DNA of 64,000 nt from Humulus lupulus. Its lineage: Eukaryota > Streptophyta > Magnoliopsida > Rosales > Cannabaceae. The stretch lies in contig NC_084793.1 of assembly GCF_963169125.1 (NCBI RefSeq), positions 92,833,071 to 92,897,070 of the forward strand. Reading direction: 5' to 3'. Positions 10,173 to 22,639 of this stretch are shown piece by piece. Below the pieces are notes generated by a model. That model was given only the letters and a program-made list of their open reading frames with translations, was not told the DNA's origin and searched no databases. Positions within the stretch are counted from its first letter, which is position 1. The number at the start of each line of letters is the position of its first letter. The position numbers were made by a program, and so were the translations under genes.

Positions 10173-13100
10173 TGTTATCCCAAAAATTGGCATGTCTGAC
10201 GTGGCATTAAGCTTGGACATTTGGAACATACTAGGTATACCTCCCGACAGGTTGATCAATGAATAGCCACAAGATATACGACAAGTTATTGCTCGACATA
10301 CTATTACAAAGACTTAGTTGGCTGGAGTACACTTGACAAATGAATAACAATCGTTGCTCGGTATGCTTGCCAGGAGAACAGCTGGTCGGTATGACAAACA
10401 GACATACCTACCCGGATGAAAGCAGTTACACTCACCGTCAACATTTCGCAAGAATTGCCCAACCATCCGCTAAGAGCGCCTAACAACCCTAAAAACTTGG
10501 TCAAGACTCCTGAAGAATAGGACAACAAACACATATGAGAATAAAGGGATATTTCCCCATTAGTTATGCTTAGGCGCAACCCTGGGATGAGAGGGACAAT
10601 ATAAATACAAACCCTCCACCACGGTGAAGGGGGTTCAGAAAAATAGCCTACCGACCAGCACCAGGAATATACCAAGAAGCTTGACTTGGTATTTAGCAGT
10701 GATTCCTTTATCCTGTATTGTCTTTTTACACATAGAAATTCACTTGTAATCTCTTGTAGACCTTCAAGATTAATACAAACCTAAGAGGACGTAGGTCATT
10801 ACAAATCTTTGGGGTCAAACCTCTATTGCAACGCCCTACTACCTTAGAGTCGTTACTAAGTGTGTTTAAAATGTGCAACTAACTCGCTAAATGAGGTTTT
10901 TAGAACAAAAGTGTGATTAAACAAAAAGTCAAGGCTGTAATCTTTAAAAGTACTCTATTTCATTAAAAGTTCCAAGAGTTCAACATTTGGGATCCCAAAG
11001 TACAGTTTATAAAACATTTACAACTCAAAACGGGTTTGCAGATGACTAATTATCAAAACGTAATTTATTACAGCCATTTCTCAAAATGCCCCCAACCAAA
11101 ATAGTCGGGCAGGCCAAACATGTACGCGTCGCCCCATGCTCTCCGTACTCATGGCTGATAGACTTTTTCCTTGCCCTTACCTGCAACACAGAGCACCCAT
11201 GAGCCGAGGCCCAGCAAGAAAACTCACACAGCACATAACATATGCATATTAATTAATCAACATACTAGACAATCCACAGATAAAACAGATAGCCCATCAG
11301 ACTAAACAAGTATGGCCATGTCGTCCCAGAAGTGTTACCAAAGCCTGGGACCTGGGTTCTCACCGTAAGGATATCCCATGTATCCATTGGGGTCTCACCC
11401 TAACCATAAGCACTCCATGTGCTAAGTGTTATTCCCGGCCCCACTACCATTCTCGGCCCTCCGCCGTTCATTCTACCATAACCACATATAGCATACTTAA
11501 ACAACATTCAAGCATATAATAATTCAATCAAGGCTACACCCTAACAAGAAATACCATCTAGGGCCGTGCCCTGCAACAACACTATGGGCCCATGCCCTGC
11601 TCTACGGGTGCTACAGTTTTCTTACCTGTATCCCGAACTTTACAATGCACCAAAGTCACGAGCACGGTCCTCTGTCCCGAGCCTCTCCGGAAACCTAGTT
11701 ATAACACATAAGAAACATCCTTTACTACTAACCAATCCAAAACCACTTCCCGGGACCAATCCCATACTCTTGGGACCTCCAATTTCCCAAAACAACGTAA
11801 CGGAAACATTCCCCGAGCCCCCGGAACAAATGCCCAAAAATGCAAAATTACCCTATCCTGAAAATAGCCTTGCACCGCGGCACTACACGTGAGGGCCACG
11901 ACGCCCAGCAAGTCAGAGAGCTCCCCAGCTCTAATACAGCCTCGCGCTGCGGCGGCCCTTCGCGAACCCAGAAATCTGGGTTTTCCCCTGCATTTTCCCC
12001 GAGCCAAAACACATCCAACTCAACCTAAACACATTCCTAAACTCCAAAATCAATTTAAAACCCCAAGTAAACCATTTAACAACCTATAAACATCAACAAC
12101 AAGCTCAATTACACAATTACACCCAAAATCCACACTTGAGTTTCAGATTTCAAAAGACTTAACCATAACTTTTTTTAAAACTTAAACCAGAGCTTGAAGA
12201 ATGTAAACCAAACTTCTAGATTCTTAAACCACATCAGATACAAAGATTCAAACATGCTTAAAACTCTTACCTCAATCAATAACTCAGCTTGAACTCCCTC
12301 CAATCCCAGCTTTAAACCAATTCCTCTTGCTTATCAAGCTGAATTCTCATGCAAAATCAGCCGCAACTCTCTTTCAATTTCATGCTTATTCTCTAAAAAC
12401 CAAACTTGAAACTTAAACAAAACAAAGACAAATCCTTACCTCTGAATAATCTTGGCTTATGTTCAACTTAATTGCCTTAAACTACCTTGGTTCTCCTCCT
12501 AGGTCTCCCAACTTCAGCCCCCTTCTTCCTTTACTCTTTTATTCTGGTTTTCTTCCAATTTTCAGCATAAACAAGATATGCCTAAGTGCTGAAACGTGAG
12601 TCACCCTTTCCCTCAACTGAAGGTTCCTACATCCTACCAAAAGACTACTCTACCCCTCCAAAGAATTCATTTCCTAACTAAACCTCAAGGCCATCTTTGA
12701 CATTTCATCATTCTTACAATTCTGCCATTTCCTCATCTAAACTTGTTACCCCTAATGGTTACTAATGGTCACCCAAGTTACTCAATCTCCATTAACCATT
12801 AGCTTACAAACTCACACTATAAGATCCCCAAAATACCCCTAGGCTCCTCCCAAGCCGGGTATCTAATCTCGTTGTGACTTTTAAACTAATTAGCTCCCTA
12901 GGACCGTCTCAGCACGTGCATCTCGATAATATCACCACTCACACGTGGTACTAATCATATAATACAATTATCACATTATGCTCTCAGCAGGCTAAAATTA
13001 CCAATTTACCCCTAACAAACAAACGGGGCCCACATGCATATTTATTCCACCTAAACATGCATTCTAATCACACATATTCATTTAAATTCATATATTAACA

Positions 13101-13210
13101 TGTTAATTCACTTATTGCCCTCCAGGCACGCTAATCAAGGTCCTAAACCTTATTAGCAACTTGGGGTGTTACATCTATAAATCCTAGTGTTCTCTATTAT
13201 TTATTGATCA
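10173..13210 (+). repeat. 3' LTR of element F, split by a solo LTR
   Basis: The LTR runs 10173-10826, is interrupted by the family-A solo LTR (10827-13173), and resumes at 13174 with the duplicated TCTAT. Without the insert it is about 686 bp, close to the 648 bp of the 5' LTR. Confidence 0.85.
10827..13173 (-). mobile_element. Solo LTR, family A, minus orientation
   Basis: A 2.35 kb sequence runs from TGCAACGCCCTACTACC to TTGGGGTGTTACA and is flanked by the perfect 5 bp duplication TCTAT (10822-10826 and 13174-13178). Its inner half matches the LTR at 1345-2707 in inverse orientation. No internal domain remains, so it is a solo LTR left by recombination between two LTRs. The reading frames inside (for example 11566-11892) lie in LTR DNA and have no protein family. 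Confidence 0.9.
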
Positions 13211-14274
13211 TTATTGTCAGGTTCTTGGCTAATTTCTGGTGTATTGATTGTCTAATTGAAAGCTCTCTAATTAATTATTTGACTCCACGTCAGTTGGCTA
13301 AAAAATCTGTCAATAGATTATTAATCAAAGCTCTTTGATTTAGTAATCATATTTATTAATCTCATGATTACTTCACTATAAATATGAGATTGAACTCATA
13401 ATAATTATAGACATATATTTACTTGGTACTTTATTAGAGAATAAAGTGTCCAGTGATATAATCATTACTTATAACGTTAATCATCTATTAATTATTCATA
13501 ATTAAAAGGGAATAAAATTACCATTTTACCCTTTTTACTATATCTTGTTCCCAATGTACCATTGACTTTACTAGTGAAGGTTGTGTCAGAAGAAGTTTGC
13601 GACTTGAGCTCCCATAACCTTTTCAATTTAGAAAGTCAACCCAATAGGGAACCATTATTCAATCTATAAGAAGGTATAGATTTCATAACTGTTAAACTAT
13701 GTCCCCAGCCATATATATCATTGAGTCTCCAAAACAATTTTTCTTAGCCTGATCATTTTGACAAACCTTAACGAATGAATCAATGGATCAGATGACATAT
13801 ATAGGAGTTCATTGTAACCTCAGGATTAAGATCATCGTGTATATGATCATCATTTGATGTGTTTGATTAATACTATGAAATAGTGTTAAAACAAGTATTA
13901 ACAAATCACATATGGTCCAGTTCTATATATCACTATGTATAAAGTACCTATACTAAAGTGTCCTACTACACTAGTGACTCAGATCTAGGTCACTTGTATT
14001 CATAATACTAGTGAACCGTACTAGCAGTAATTAATCTAAAGATTCCATAACATTATTTTACTGTGAACTGTTTCAAGTTTATTATCTTAATATCGATCAT
14101 TTTATACCAATATGACATTAAGACCACATAGATAAACTTTGGAATTTTATGATATTTACTTAATATTATCAACATAATATTAGACATAGTCTATATATAA
14201 TAATTCAATTCAATTACTTATTTCATTTAAAACATTTGTCAACTACAATTATTTTAAGGGCACTATTCCCAACA
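13211..14274 (-). repeat. Ty1/copia-type LTR (probable 3' LTR, minus orientation)
   Basis: On the minus strand it starts TGTTGGGAATAGTGCCC, a typical copia LTR start, directly downstream of the copia RNase H. It is AT-rich and non-coding. It is cut at 13210 by element F, so its other half may be 2708-3966. It does not match the LTR-like region at 20150-21313 on the other side of the copia coding region. Confidence 0.6.
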
Positions 14275-14399
14275 CTCATATCTCAGATGGGACTATTTTG
14301 AGTACTACTAATATTCACTTGATTGACTTGTTATTACCTATTGAACCTAATACTAGTTAAGTAACTAGTACTAAGATAGGTTACCATCAATTGTGAATC

Positions 14400-17300
14400 T
14401 CTTTAGGGAGTTTAAGTCCCATCCCTCGAGATGAGGTAGCCACTAAATCTCTCGTTAGTGGCTTAGTGAAAGGATCCACCAAGTTTTCACTTGTTCTCAC
14501 ATAGGATATTGAGATGACTCCTCTCTAAATCAATTCTCTTACATGTATGTGTCTTAGACTAATGTGTGTAGACTTCCCATTATACACTCTGATGTATGCC
14601 CGAGCTAATGTTTCTTGGCTATCACAATGTATCGATATAGTGGATACATTCTCTTTGATTAGTGGTGTCTCCATTAAGAGATCCATTAACCATTCGTCCT
14701 CTTTGTCAATGACACCTAGAGTTATGAAGTCTGCTTCCATAGTAGAGTGAGATATGCAGGTTTGTTTCTTGGAACCCCAAGAAATTGCACCCCCACCAAG
14801 TGTAAATACCCAACCAGTGGTAGACAAGTTGTCCCCAAGATTGGATATCCAACTTGCATCTATATACCCTTCTAAGATTGAAGGAAATTTGGAGTAGTGA
14901 AGGCTTAGTCCTTTGGTTTTCTTAAGATAACCTAGGACTCTCCCAATAGCCTTCCAGTGATCCACACTTGGATTACTTGTACACCTACTAAATTTATTAA
15001 TCACAAATGCTATATCAGGTCTAGTTCACTGGGCAGCATACATAAGACTCCCTATAACACTTGTGTACTCAAATTTGACCACCGCTCTTCCTTTATTCTT
15101 CTCTAGTTTAACATTATGGTCGAATGGAGTATTGGCTTCTTTAACCTTGAGATGGTTAAATTTGTTCACTACTTTCTCAATATAGTGGGCTTGTCCCAAA
15201 GGAAAACCCTCACTACTTTTCTTCACTTTGATACCAAGTATGGTATCAACTTCTCCAAGATCTTTCATCTTTAAGGTTGATGATAGAAATCTCTTTGTTT
15301 CTACTATCCCTTTCATGTTATCACTTAAGATAAGTATGTCATCCACATATAGGCAAACAATGATGACATCCCTTACAAGTTTTTGAATACAAACACTTGT
15401 CTCCATTGTCATTCCTAAATCCATCAGACAAAATGGCTTGATCAAATTTCTCATGTCATTGCTTTGGAGCTTGTTCAATCCACATAAGGATTTTACAAGT
15501 CTACATACTTTATGTTCATACTTTGGTAGGACAAACCCTTTGGGTTGTTACATATAGACCTCCTCATTGAGGTCACAATTAAAGAATGATATTTTGACAT
15601 CCATCTGATGAACATAAAAGTTGTGTACAGAAGTGAAAGCGAACAATATTATTATAGAAGTTGTTCTCACAATAGGCGCATAGGTATCGAAATAATCAAT
15701 ATCCTCCTTTTGCCTAAACCCCTTAGCTACTAATATAGCTATAAAGGTTTGGATAGTGCAATCGGTGTGGTATTTCCTCCTAAATACCCACTTACACCTA
15801 ACTGGCTTAGACCTCGGTGGGAGGTCTACCAACTCCCAAGTGTTATTGGAAAGAATGGAATCAATCTCATCATTGATGGCTTATTTCCAAAATGCACTAT
15901 CTCATGATTGCATGACTCCTCTATAAGTCTTAGGATCATCCTCAACAAGAAGTACAATTGGAATTTCCTAATGACTTCTTCTCTATTTCCTTCTACCATG
16001 TAGAAAGAAATTTATTAAGAATCCATCTCATCCAATCCTAGACTTTTATCTTTTCTAGCCTTTTGACTTCTTCTAAGTTCAATGGATAGCTCTACATTTC
16101 TTTGAGAACTTTCCTCTTGAGAATCATTTTTGGAAGTAGATGCTTGAGAACTGTTCTCATATAACAAATTCTCCTTTAGAGGTGTTGAAGTTTGAGAATT
16201 GTTGTCACATAACATGTTCTCAAAGAATTCAACTTTTCTAGATTCTATCACAACATTAGACTCTAGGTCTAATAGCCTATAAGATTTACTATTGTTGGCA
16301 TAACCAACCAAGCACACTTTTATCGCTCTTGAACCTAACTTTGTTCTATTAGGTTCGTTTTTCTTGCAATATGCAAGACACCGCCACACTTTGAAGTACC
16401 CTAAATTGGGGTTTCTTCCTTTCCATAACTCATATATAGATATCTCATTCTTCTTCATCGACATTCGATTAAGAATGTGACAAGCAGTTAATAACGCTTC
16501 ACCCCATAAGTTGAAGTTCAACTTAGAAAACACCATTATAGAATTTATCATCTCTAGATAAGTCCTATTTTTCCTTTTGACACACCATTGTGTTGTTGTG
16601 TATAAGGTGCAGTGCACTCATGAATTATGTCATTTTCTTCACAAAATGCATTGAATTCATTAGAGAAATACTCACCTCCTTTATCACTTCTTAGCACCTT
16701 AATCTTTTTATTTAGTTGATTTTCAACTTCTAATTTATAAACTTTAAAAGCATCAAAATTCTCATCTTTATGATTTAAAAGAAAAATACAGGTATATCTA
16801 CTAAAATCATCTATAAAAGTAAGAAAACAGATTTTACCACCTCTAGTTAAAACACAGTTTAATTCACAAAGATCACTATGGATTAAATCAAGTAAATTAG
16901 ATGATATTTCTACACTAGAAAATGGTTTCTTTATCATCTTAGCCTTAACACATGTTTCACATTTGCCATAGTTTTTAATATTACATCCAATCATACAACA
17001 TTTTACTACTATTTTTAGGGTTGAAAAACCTATATGTGATAGTCTAAGAAGCCATAAAAATAAAGAATCATACTCAACAATATAAGCGGAATTATCATAT
17101 TTATTGATAACATTGAAAGTTACATAATTGGTGAACAACTTATCCATACCCTCACAAGAGTACCCTTTTCCCAAAAATACATTTTACTTGGTAAGAATAA
17201 GTTTTGCCGGACTCAAAAATGGGCATAATACCAGGATTGCCTAGCAAATCTCCAATTACCAAATTTCTACTCACTTCGGGAACAGAAAGCACATTCACTA

Positions 17301-17765
17301 ATGTTACTTTCTTGCTGATGGTGAAAAAGACTTCAATGGTACCTTTTCCAAGTACCTTAGATTTTCCCTCATGGCCCATTTGAATCTCCTGGTTGCCCTT
17401 TGACTCTTCAAAGGTCTTGAAAAATGATTTGTCACAGGTGACATGGACAGTGGTACATGTGTCATACCACCACCCATTCACATTTCCTGGACTGCATTCA
17501 CCTCACTAAGGGTAGCAACAATGTTCTCCTCTTGAGTTGCATTCACCTTAGGTCCTTGTTGGTTTTTTATATGCCTATACTCTCTAGCATAGTGACCATT
17601 TTCCCCACACACAAAGCAATGGCATTTCTCGCCCTTAAACTTGTTTGGGTTGGTTGTTGGACCTAAAGGATTCTCATTACCCTTCTTGCATTTCCCTTTC
17701 TTTTTAGAATGTTTTGGTTGTGACACTGCATTTTCTTTGGAAGTCCCTCCATTAGACCCCTCCAT
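14400..17765 (-). pseudogene. Ty1/copia gag zinc knuckle and pol (protease, integrase, RT, RNase H)
   Basis: Reading from 17765 leftward: a zinc knuckle CFVCGENGHYAREY in which the last Cys has become Tyr; a protease (17481-17152) whose usual D-S-G-A motif reads DTCTT; an integrase zinc-binding segment (…RLSHIGFSTLK…CETC) and catalytic core with IHSDLCEL and FIDDFSRY. The core is split by a frameshift near 16600, where the catalytic Glu codon appears changed to Lys (NGVSKG). A Ser-rich linker follows (about 16200-16015). The reverse transcriptase has RCKWVFRRK, YAPIVRTTS and the active site YVDDILI (near 15340). Copia RNase H (about 15003-14525) has GYIDASW and STMEADF. Several stops and frameshifts make it non-functional. 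Domain order protease-integrase-RT-RNase H is diagnostic for copia. Confidence 0.92.
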
Positions 17766-17780
17766 AAGTTTGTCTCTACA

Positions 17781-19430
17781 TGTAGTGTCCCAGAATTTTT
17801 ACTTAACTAGATAGTAGTAGTAGTTAGTATAGTTTGTAGTATGTTAGTTTCCGTGGATTTTGGTTCAGGCCGAGACTTAGTTGGAAACTCATAGCAACAG
17901 TTATGGATTTTATAAGTTTAATCTATGGTTTAGAAATATTAATTATAACAAAAGGTTTGATTAATATTGCTGGTCCTAGAAATATTATTTATTATAACCT
18001 AAGGTTTAGATACAATTATTAAGAATGTGACACTTGTCATAATCATGTTTATTAAGGAGTTAAGTGTTTTTGATGAATAGTTTAATTAAAAAAAAAGATC
18101 TAGAAGCTCTAGAACCTTCCAGCAGCTGTTAGGATCACGTTTTGACTCAGTCAAAACTGTTTAATCAATTCAAAATATGCTGAAAAATGCAAATACGTGT
18201 TTGATATATCAATGTATGCCAATATATCGCAGCTATAGGGCCCAATATATTGCCTACGGAAGATACGGAAAACACATCGACTTCGCACGAACGAATGAAC
18301 GAGGCTCGAGAAAATGGTCTAGGCAATATATCGCCCAGGGTAGGCGATATATCACCCTTGGGAATGCATTTTTTGAATATTTGAGGATTTTCAATTTAAA
18401 AACAGCCTTAACCACTTGGAGCTGCCTTTGAACGATTTTGATCGAGTTCTGGACGTTTGTTGAACAAACATTCAAATCTTTTTCATTTTATATTCATTTA
18501 TTTATTCAAATTAAAAGGGCTTAGTTTCACTCCTTGAACTCTATAAATAGGACCTAGTACTCAGCCATTTTCTTCATTTTTCAAGTATTCTTCAGAGCCT
18601 TCAAGTTGCTAAGATTACTATAGAGAGAAACACTTGTGTTTTGGGATAAAAGCTTTTCCAATCTAAGCTTTTATAAACACTTGGGAAGTGAGATATTGAG
18701 TTATTACGATATGGAGGTATAGATCAAGTCATAAAATCATTAAAGGTATTCTTATCCTTAAGTTCAATTCTTCATGGTTCTTTAGTTTTCTTTTATTTTC
18801 TTTCAGATCCTAACTCTTATTTATGATTCTTGACTAGGTGTTTAAGATTCTGGAAACTTAAGGTTCTTTTTGGTAAGTTTCTACTCAGATGGTTTTGTTT
18901 TGTTTTCATCTCTTTTCTTTAGAAACTCACCATTCTTACTGTTGGTTTTAGGAGTGTTCCGAATCTCGTTCTTGTCTCCATATCCCGGTTTTTGGTAAGG
19001 AAAATAGGATAGATTATATGTGTTTATATGTTTATGATATTATATGTTTTATGCTATGATATGTATATGTATAAATATGTTGTAGTCTTTGGGCATATGA
19101 CTTGCTTAGATAGCAAGCCCCAAGAATATGTTTTGTAGTCCCTTGGGTATATGACTTGCTTAGATAGCAAGTCCCAAGAATTTTTATCATTTTCATGGTT
19201 TAGAGTTATGATTTACCCTACCTTGATTAGTAGACAGAGGACCTAGATGGGTTGTCATATACTATAGTTGTGATCTAACCTACCTCGATTAGTAGACAGA
19301 GGACCTAGATGGTTTTATCACACACCATGTTAATGAGTTAATGACCATTAATATTGTAGTCCTATATGATATATATTTTTATAGTCATATGTTTTATAGT
19401 ATATACTTTATGATATAGTCTCGATTACTT
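17781..19430 (+). repeat. LTR family D, copy 1 (3' truncated)
   Basis: It starts TGTAGTGTCCCAGAA and follows the other family-D copies through a TATA box (TATAAATAG at 18542), the R/U5 leader and the GACTTGCTTAGATAGCAAG tandem units (about 19084-19195). It then diverges near 19430, lacking the terminal AGCTGGGTCATTACA part. It is inserted between the gag and zinc-knuckle parts of the copia element. Four copies of a (G)CRATATATCGC motif lie at 18221-18356. Confidence 0.8.
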
Positions 19431-19692
19431 TATGCTTATGTTTATGCTATTAGATAACGTTTTAGCTGTTATGTTTTCAGTTATAATGGATGGAGTCTTG
19501 ACCTATGAGGATATCCGAGCCATTAAGGTATTGAAAAGGATTACACTACATATTGATTCCTCCTCGATTCGAATATGCTTTTGGATTTCCTCCAAAGAAA
19601 AATCTTCATTTTATGAAGGATTCTTTTCGTATAGCTCATCTAAGTTGGTGGTAATTTTTCTACTATAGCACAAACTTGACTGAAAACATAAT
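19431..19692. other. Unassigned junction sequence
   Basis: It lies between the truncated family-D LTR and the copia gag fragment. A short plus-strand frame (19432-19668) has no recognisable domain. The repeated words GTTAACAATT and AATTGTTAACA near 19690-19735 make short inverted repeats. Origin not identified. Confidence 0.4.
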
Positions 19693-19694
19693 TG

Positions 19695-20125
19695 TTAACA
19701 AATTGTTAACACTTTCAATTTGTTAACAATTATTTGAAGCTCATGAATTTGAGGAAGAATAGGGTTGTCACCAAAAAATTTGAAGTCAATATATTGAGAA
19801 TTCAAAAAACTTTTTGGCACCTTCGTCTTCCGCCTTGAATTTTGTCTCAAGGGCAGCCCAAATCTCATTTGCCGACTTAGTCTTAGTGTAGAGTTCACAG
19901 AGTCTATCAGATATGGCATTAAGGATATGACCCCTGCATGGGAGATTGTCCTTCTCCCAATTGGTCCTAGCACTTTTCACCTCGGGTGTCTCCTTGTCAA
20001 TTGGCGCTGGGAGAGGTTTAAGGGTGGACTCTAGGATGTAGGCAAATTACGTGTGGTCAAGAGGAATCTCACATTATCTTGCCATCAAGTGAAATTTTAT
20101 CCATCAAACCTATCCATCCTTACTA
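19695..20125 (-). pseudogene. Ty1/copia gag fragment
   Basis: The minus-strand reading contains the copia gag (UBN2-type) pattern: SARTNWEKDNLPCRGHILN, a LYTKTKSANEIWAALETKFK segment, then KFFGDNPILPQIHELQIIVN. The start appears near 20125 with MDRFDG, and stops lie near it. The reading shifts frame near 19800 and ends near 19735, where the insertion carrying LTR D begins. The zinc knuckle of the same protein resumes at 17765. Known role in the family: the capsid of the virus-like particle. Confidence 0.8.
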
Positions 20126-20149
20126 GGTCTTGCTGGTATCTCCTTTCAT

Positions 20150-21313
20150 TGAAATAAATACATGGGTAAGCTTTTGAATGTTACACATATAAATATTACC
20201 TCAATGGAAATAGGAAAAACTATTACAACTCTAAGCAAAACAATAAAAAAGACAAAGTGATTGATTAAATAAGTTACAACTCTATTGCAAAAAGTACATG
20301 TAAATATAGAAAGATGTAGATGAAGAGAGTAATAGAAAATACAACTCTATAACAAAATGATACAAATAAACTAAAGGATGTAGAACAAAAGATATAGATG
20401 GAAGTACAACTCTATAGCAAAAGATACAACTAAATATAAAAGAATAAATGATAATATGAAAAAAAAAAGAAAAATAATAAGATAAAAGCAAGAACAAGAA
20501 TAGAAACAACTCTATCACTCACACCACCAAAGTGAAGAGCATTGGGGATCACCAACTTGAATAAGGTTTACAACCTTTGTCTAAAAGCTTATTTCTCCCT
20601 GTCTCAAGCACTAAGGGAACTCTCACAATTGAAAATAGCTCTCTAGAATAAACAAGCTTCTAGGTGAATTTCTAGCAAAGTACTCTAGTGGATGGAAATT
20701 GATGTGTCTTTCAAGTGTGCAATATGCTCCTATTTATAGAGTTTTGAGACACCCTTTGAATTTCAAATTCCACTAAACCCCATGGTTGTTACCAATGTTT
20801 AATTGGATGTTTATGGAATTAAAAAAGAGTTTTAGGAGTTAATTGAGGTGTTAGAACCGTTCAAACTTGAAAACTTGAAGTGGGAATTGGCTGTCAGTGT
20901 CCCAGGCTGTGACCACTAGTCTCGGACCCCCAGGCCATGGGCTAGAACACTCGTTGTCGCGGCCACCAGGCTTTTTCTGCAATTTCAACTTTGCATTTTC
21001 CAAAACGCCTCACTAACATTCCCACATGATTTTGTAACATCCATAAATATTATGAGAGTTAATATCACATCTCAAACAACCATATCATTTATGGCTTTGT
21101 GAAATTCAAACTCAAAATGTGTAACACATAATCTATATATTATTGGCTAACATTTTGGAGTTACAAATTTGTAACTAATTTTGTAACTCCAAATATGTTA
21201 CACATTTGGATATTCACACTATCCAAAAAAAATGTAACTCTCATATATATTATGTTATGTGACACACTTTGTCACATTATTTAATCTAAATATTATATTA
21301 TATAAATACTATA
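20150..21313 (-). repeat. Copia-type 5' LTR/leader region (minus orientation)
   Basis: On the minus strand this reads as a promoter LTR: a start near 21313 (TGTTATAGTATTTATATAA), an AT-rich U3, a TATA box TATAAATA at 20731-20738 (minus), then a transcribed leader down to the gag start near 20125. The leader carries a repeated ACAACTCTAT motif at about 20225, 20276, 20341, 20406 and 20506. It fits the 5' LTR of the copia element but does not match the LTR at its other end (13211-14274). Exact ends are not fixed. Confidence 0.5.
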
Positions 21314-22639
21314 ACATCCCACCCATACATGGCCTAGTATGAGCATCATGCCAAGTGTCAATTACACTTATCCTTTCACTTATACGTAGTAGAATCCACC
21401 TAATTAAATATAAACATATACAAAATTTAAATACTAATTTAATTAACCAGATTAATAATATTTATAATCAATAAAAAATGACAAATTATTAAAAATAAAT
21501 TTAACAGTATTACTTACCTTCTTTACTTGGTAATTTACCATGTAACAAGTCCTATGCCAACAAACATATTGTTGTTTACATCTATTCATTGAATTTATTT
21601 CTAAAGTAAGTTGACAATACTAATCATCATTGAATAAAAAAAACGTCCATTGTTAAAAACATTCATAAAACATCAATCAAAAATCATATTTTATAGTTCA
21701 TTAAAAGTTCTACCTACAAGAAAATTAGCTCATGCTCAAAGTAATAAAATACCCAAAATAAATTCATCATCCATAGCTTTACAAAATATGAAAAAAAATA
21801 AAGATATAAAAGTAGTAAATGGTACAAAAAGAACAATTTAATTGAATGGCACCCTTCTTGTTTTTTTTTTCTTGTCCTCCCTATTGTATTTTTCCTCTTC
21901 TTGGGTATTTTCTTCTCTAATGGTTGCTAAAAATATGTATTGTCCAGAATCTCTCATGGTGGCTAGTGCTTTTCTTTTAAATATCTTTTCCTTCTAAAAA
22001 CTAGGGTAACAATTAAGGAAACCATATTTCTCCTTCCTCCACATGTCATCTCCTTACTTCTTTTGAGATCACCTTTAATTATACTCACGTTGGCTTTATT
22101 TTACTCACATTGTCAAATAAATCAAGAAAAGCTCATTAAATGACCTGCTAGCCTTTTTTTCTAAAGTTGGTCCCTCAATAGCTACTATGCTTGGAATGCT
22201 GCAACATTGCTACAACAATATGAAATACCCTGTATCCAAAATTAGTATTTAAAATCAATTTAGCTCATTTCCACTTCAATTTGCTCCACAAAATTTAGCC
22301 TTTACTTATTCAGTTTCGGGTAAATTACAACATTAATGCTCAATGTTTTGAGTTTGTTATGATTTAATGCCCAACCATTTTTTATGTGGGATAAATACCA
22401 GATGTCACAAAACTGTGGGTTCCGTCAATACCTACTTCATCAATACTATTAAGTGTTAAGTCAAAAGGCATATGTCGCCCTCTAATTGGTACATGTCATT
22501 AATCATTTTAAAAATCATTTAAATTGATTTTAAAATTAAAATCTTAATTATAAATATGTTTAATTTAATAAAAATTGATTTAAAATTAAATATCTTTAAA
22601 TTAAAAATAAATAATTTTATTTTATTGACCAACGTTTTG
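21314..22639. other. Non-coding repeat DNA, including a relative of the 6533-7995 insertion
   Basis: I see no gene. The part at about 21840-22310 resembles the second half of the insertion at 6533-7995 (shared GCTGCAACATTGCTACAACA and TTAGCTCATTTCCACTTCA type segments), so it is a diverged copy. The part at 22310-22640 contains a low-complexity stretch of AATTTAAA-type repeats. Confidence 0.45.

Larger units (their letters stand above)
3967..13210 (+). mobile_element. Element F: non-autonomous Tat-type LTR retrotransposon (no gag-pol)
   Basis: Two related LTRs (3967-4614 and 10173-13210, the latter split by a solo LTR) both start TGTTATCCCAAAAATTG and end TTATTTATTGATCA. A polypurine tract AACTTGGGGGGAAAA lies immediately before the right LTR, and the LTR TATA box is on the plus strand, so the element is plus-oriented. 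The 5.6 kb interior has no gag, protease, reverse transcriptase or integrase. It carries a gene on the opposite strand with a gypsy-type transposase-like domain and coiled coils. This fits a large retrotransposon derivative that kept only the antisense gene known from Tat-lineage elements. I could not see a clean 5 bp target duplication (GATTA on the left, TTATT on the right). Confidence 0.8.

Noticed and set aside
11566..12089. Overlapping frames of 60-108 codons on both strands
   Set aside because: They lie inside the family-A solo LTR; the homologous positions in 1345-2707 do not keep them open.
3962..13215. Possible 5 bp target duplication for element F
   Set aside because: The left flank reads GATTA and the right TTATT. 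I could not align them without invoking several changes, so I do not claim a duplication.
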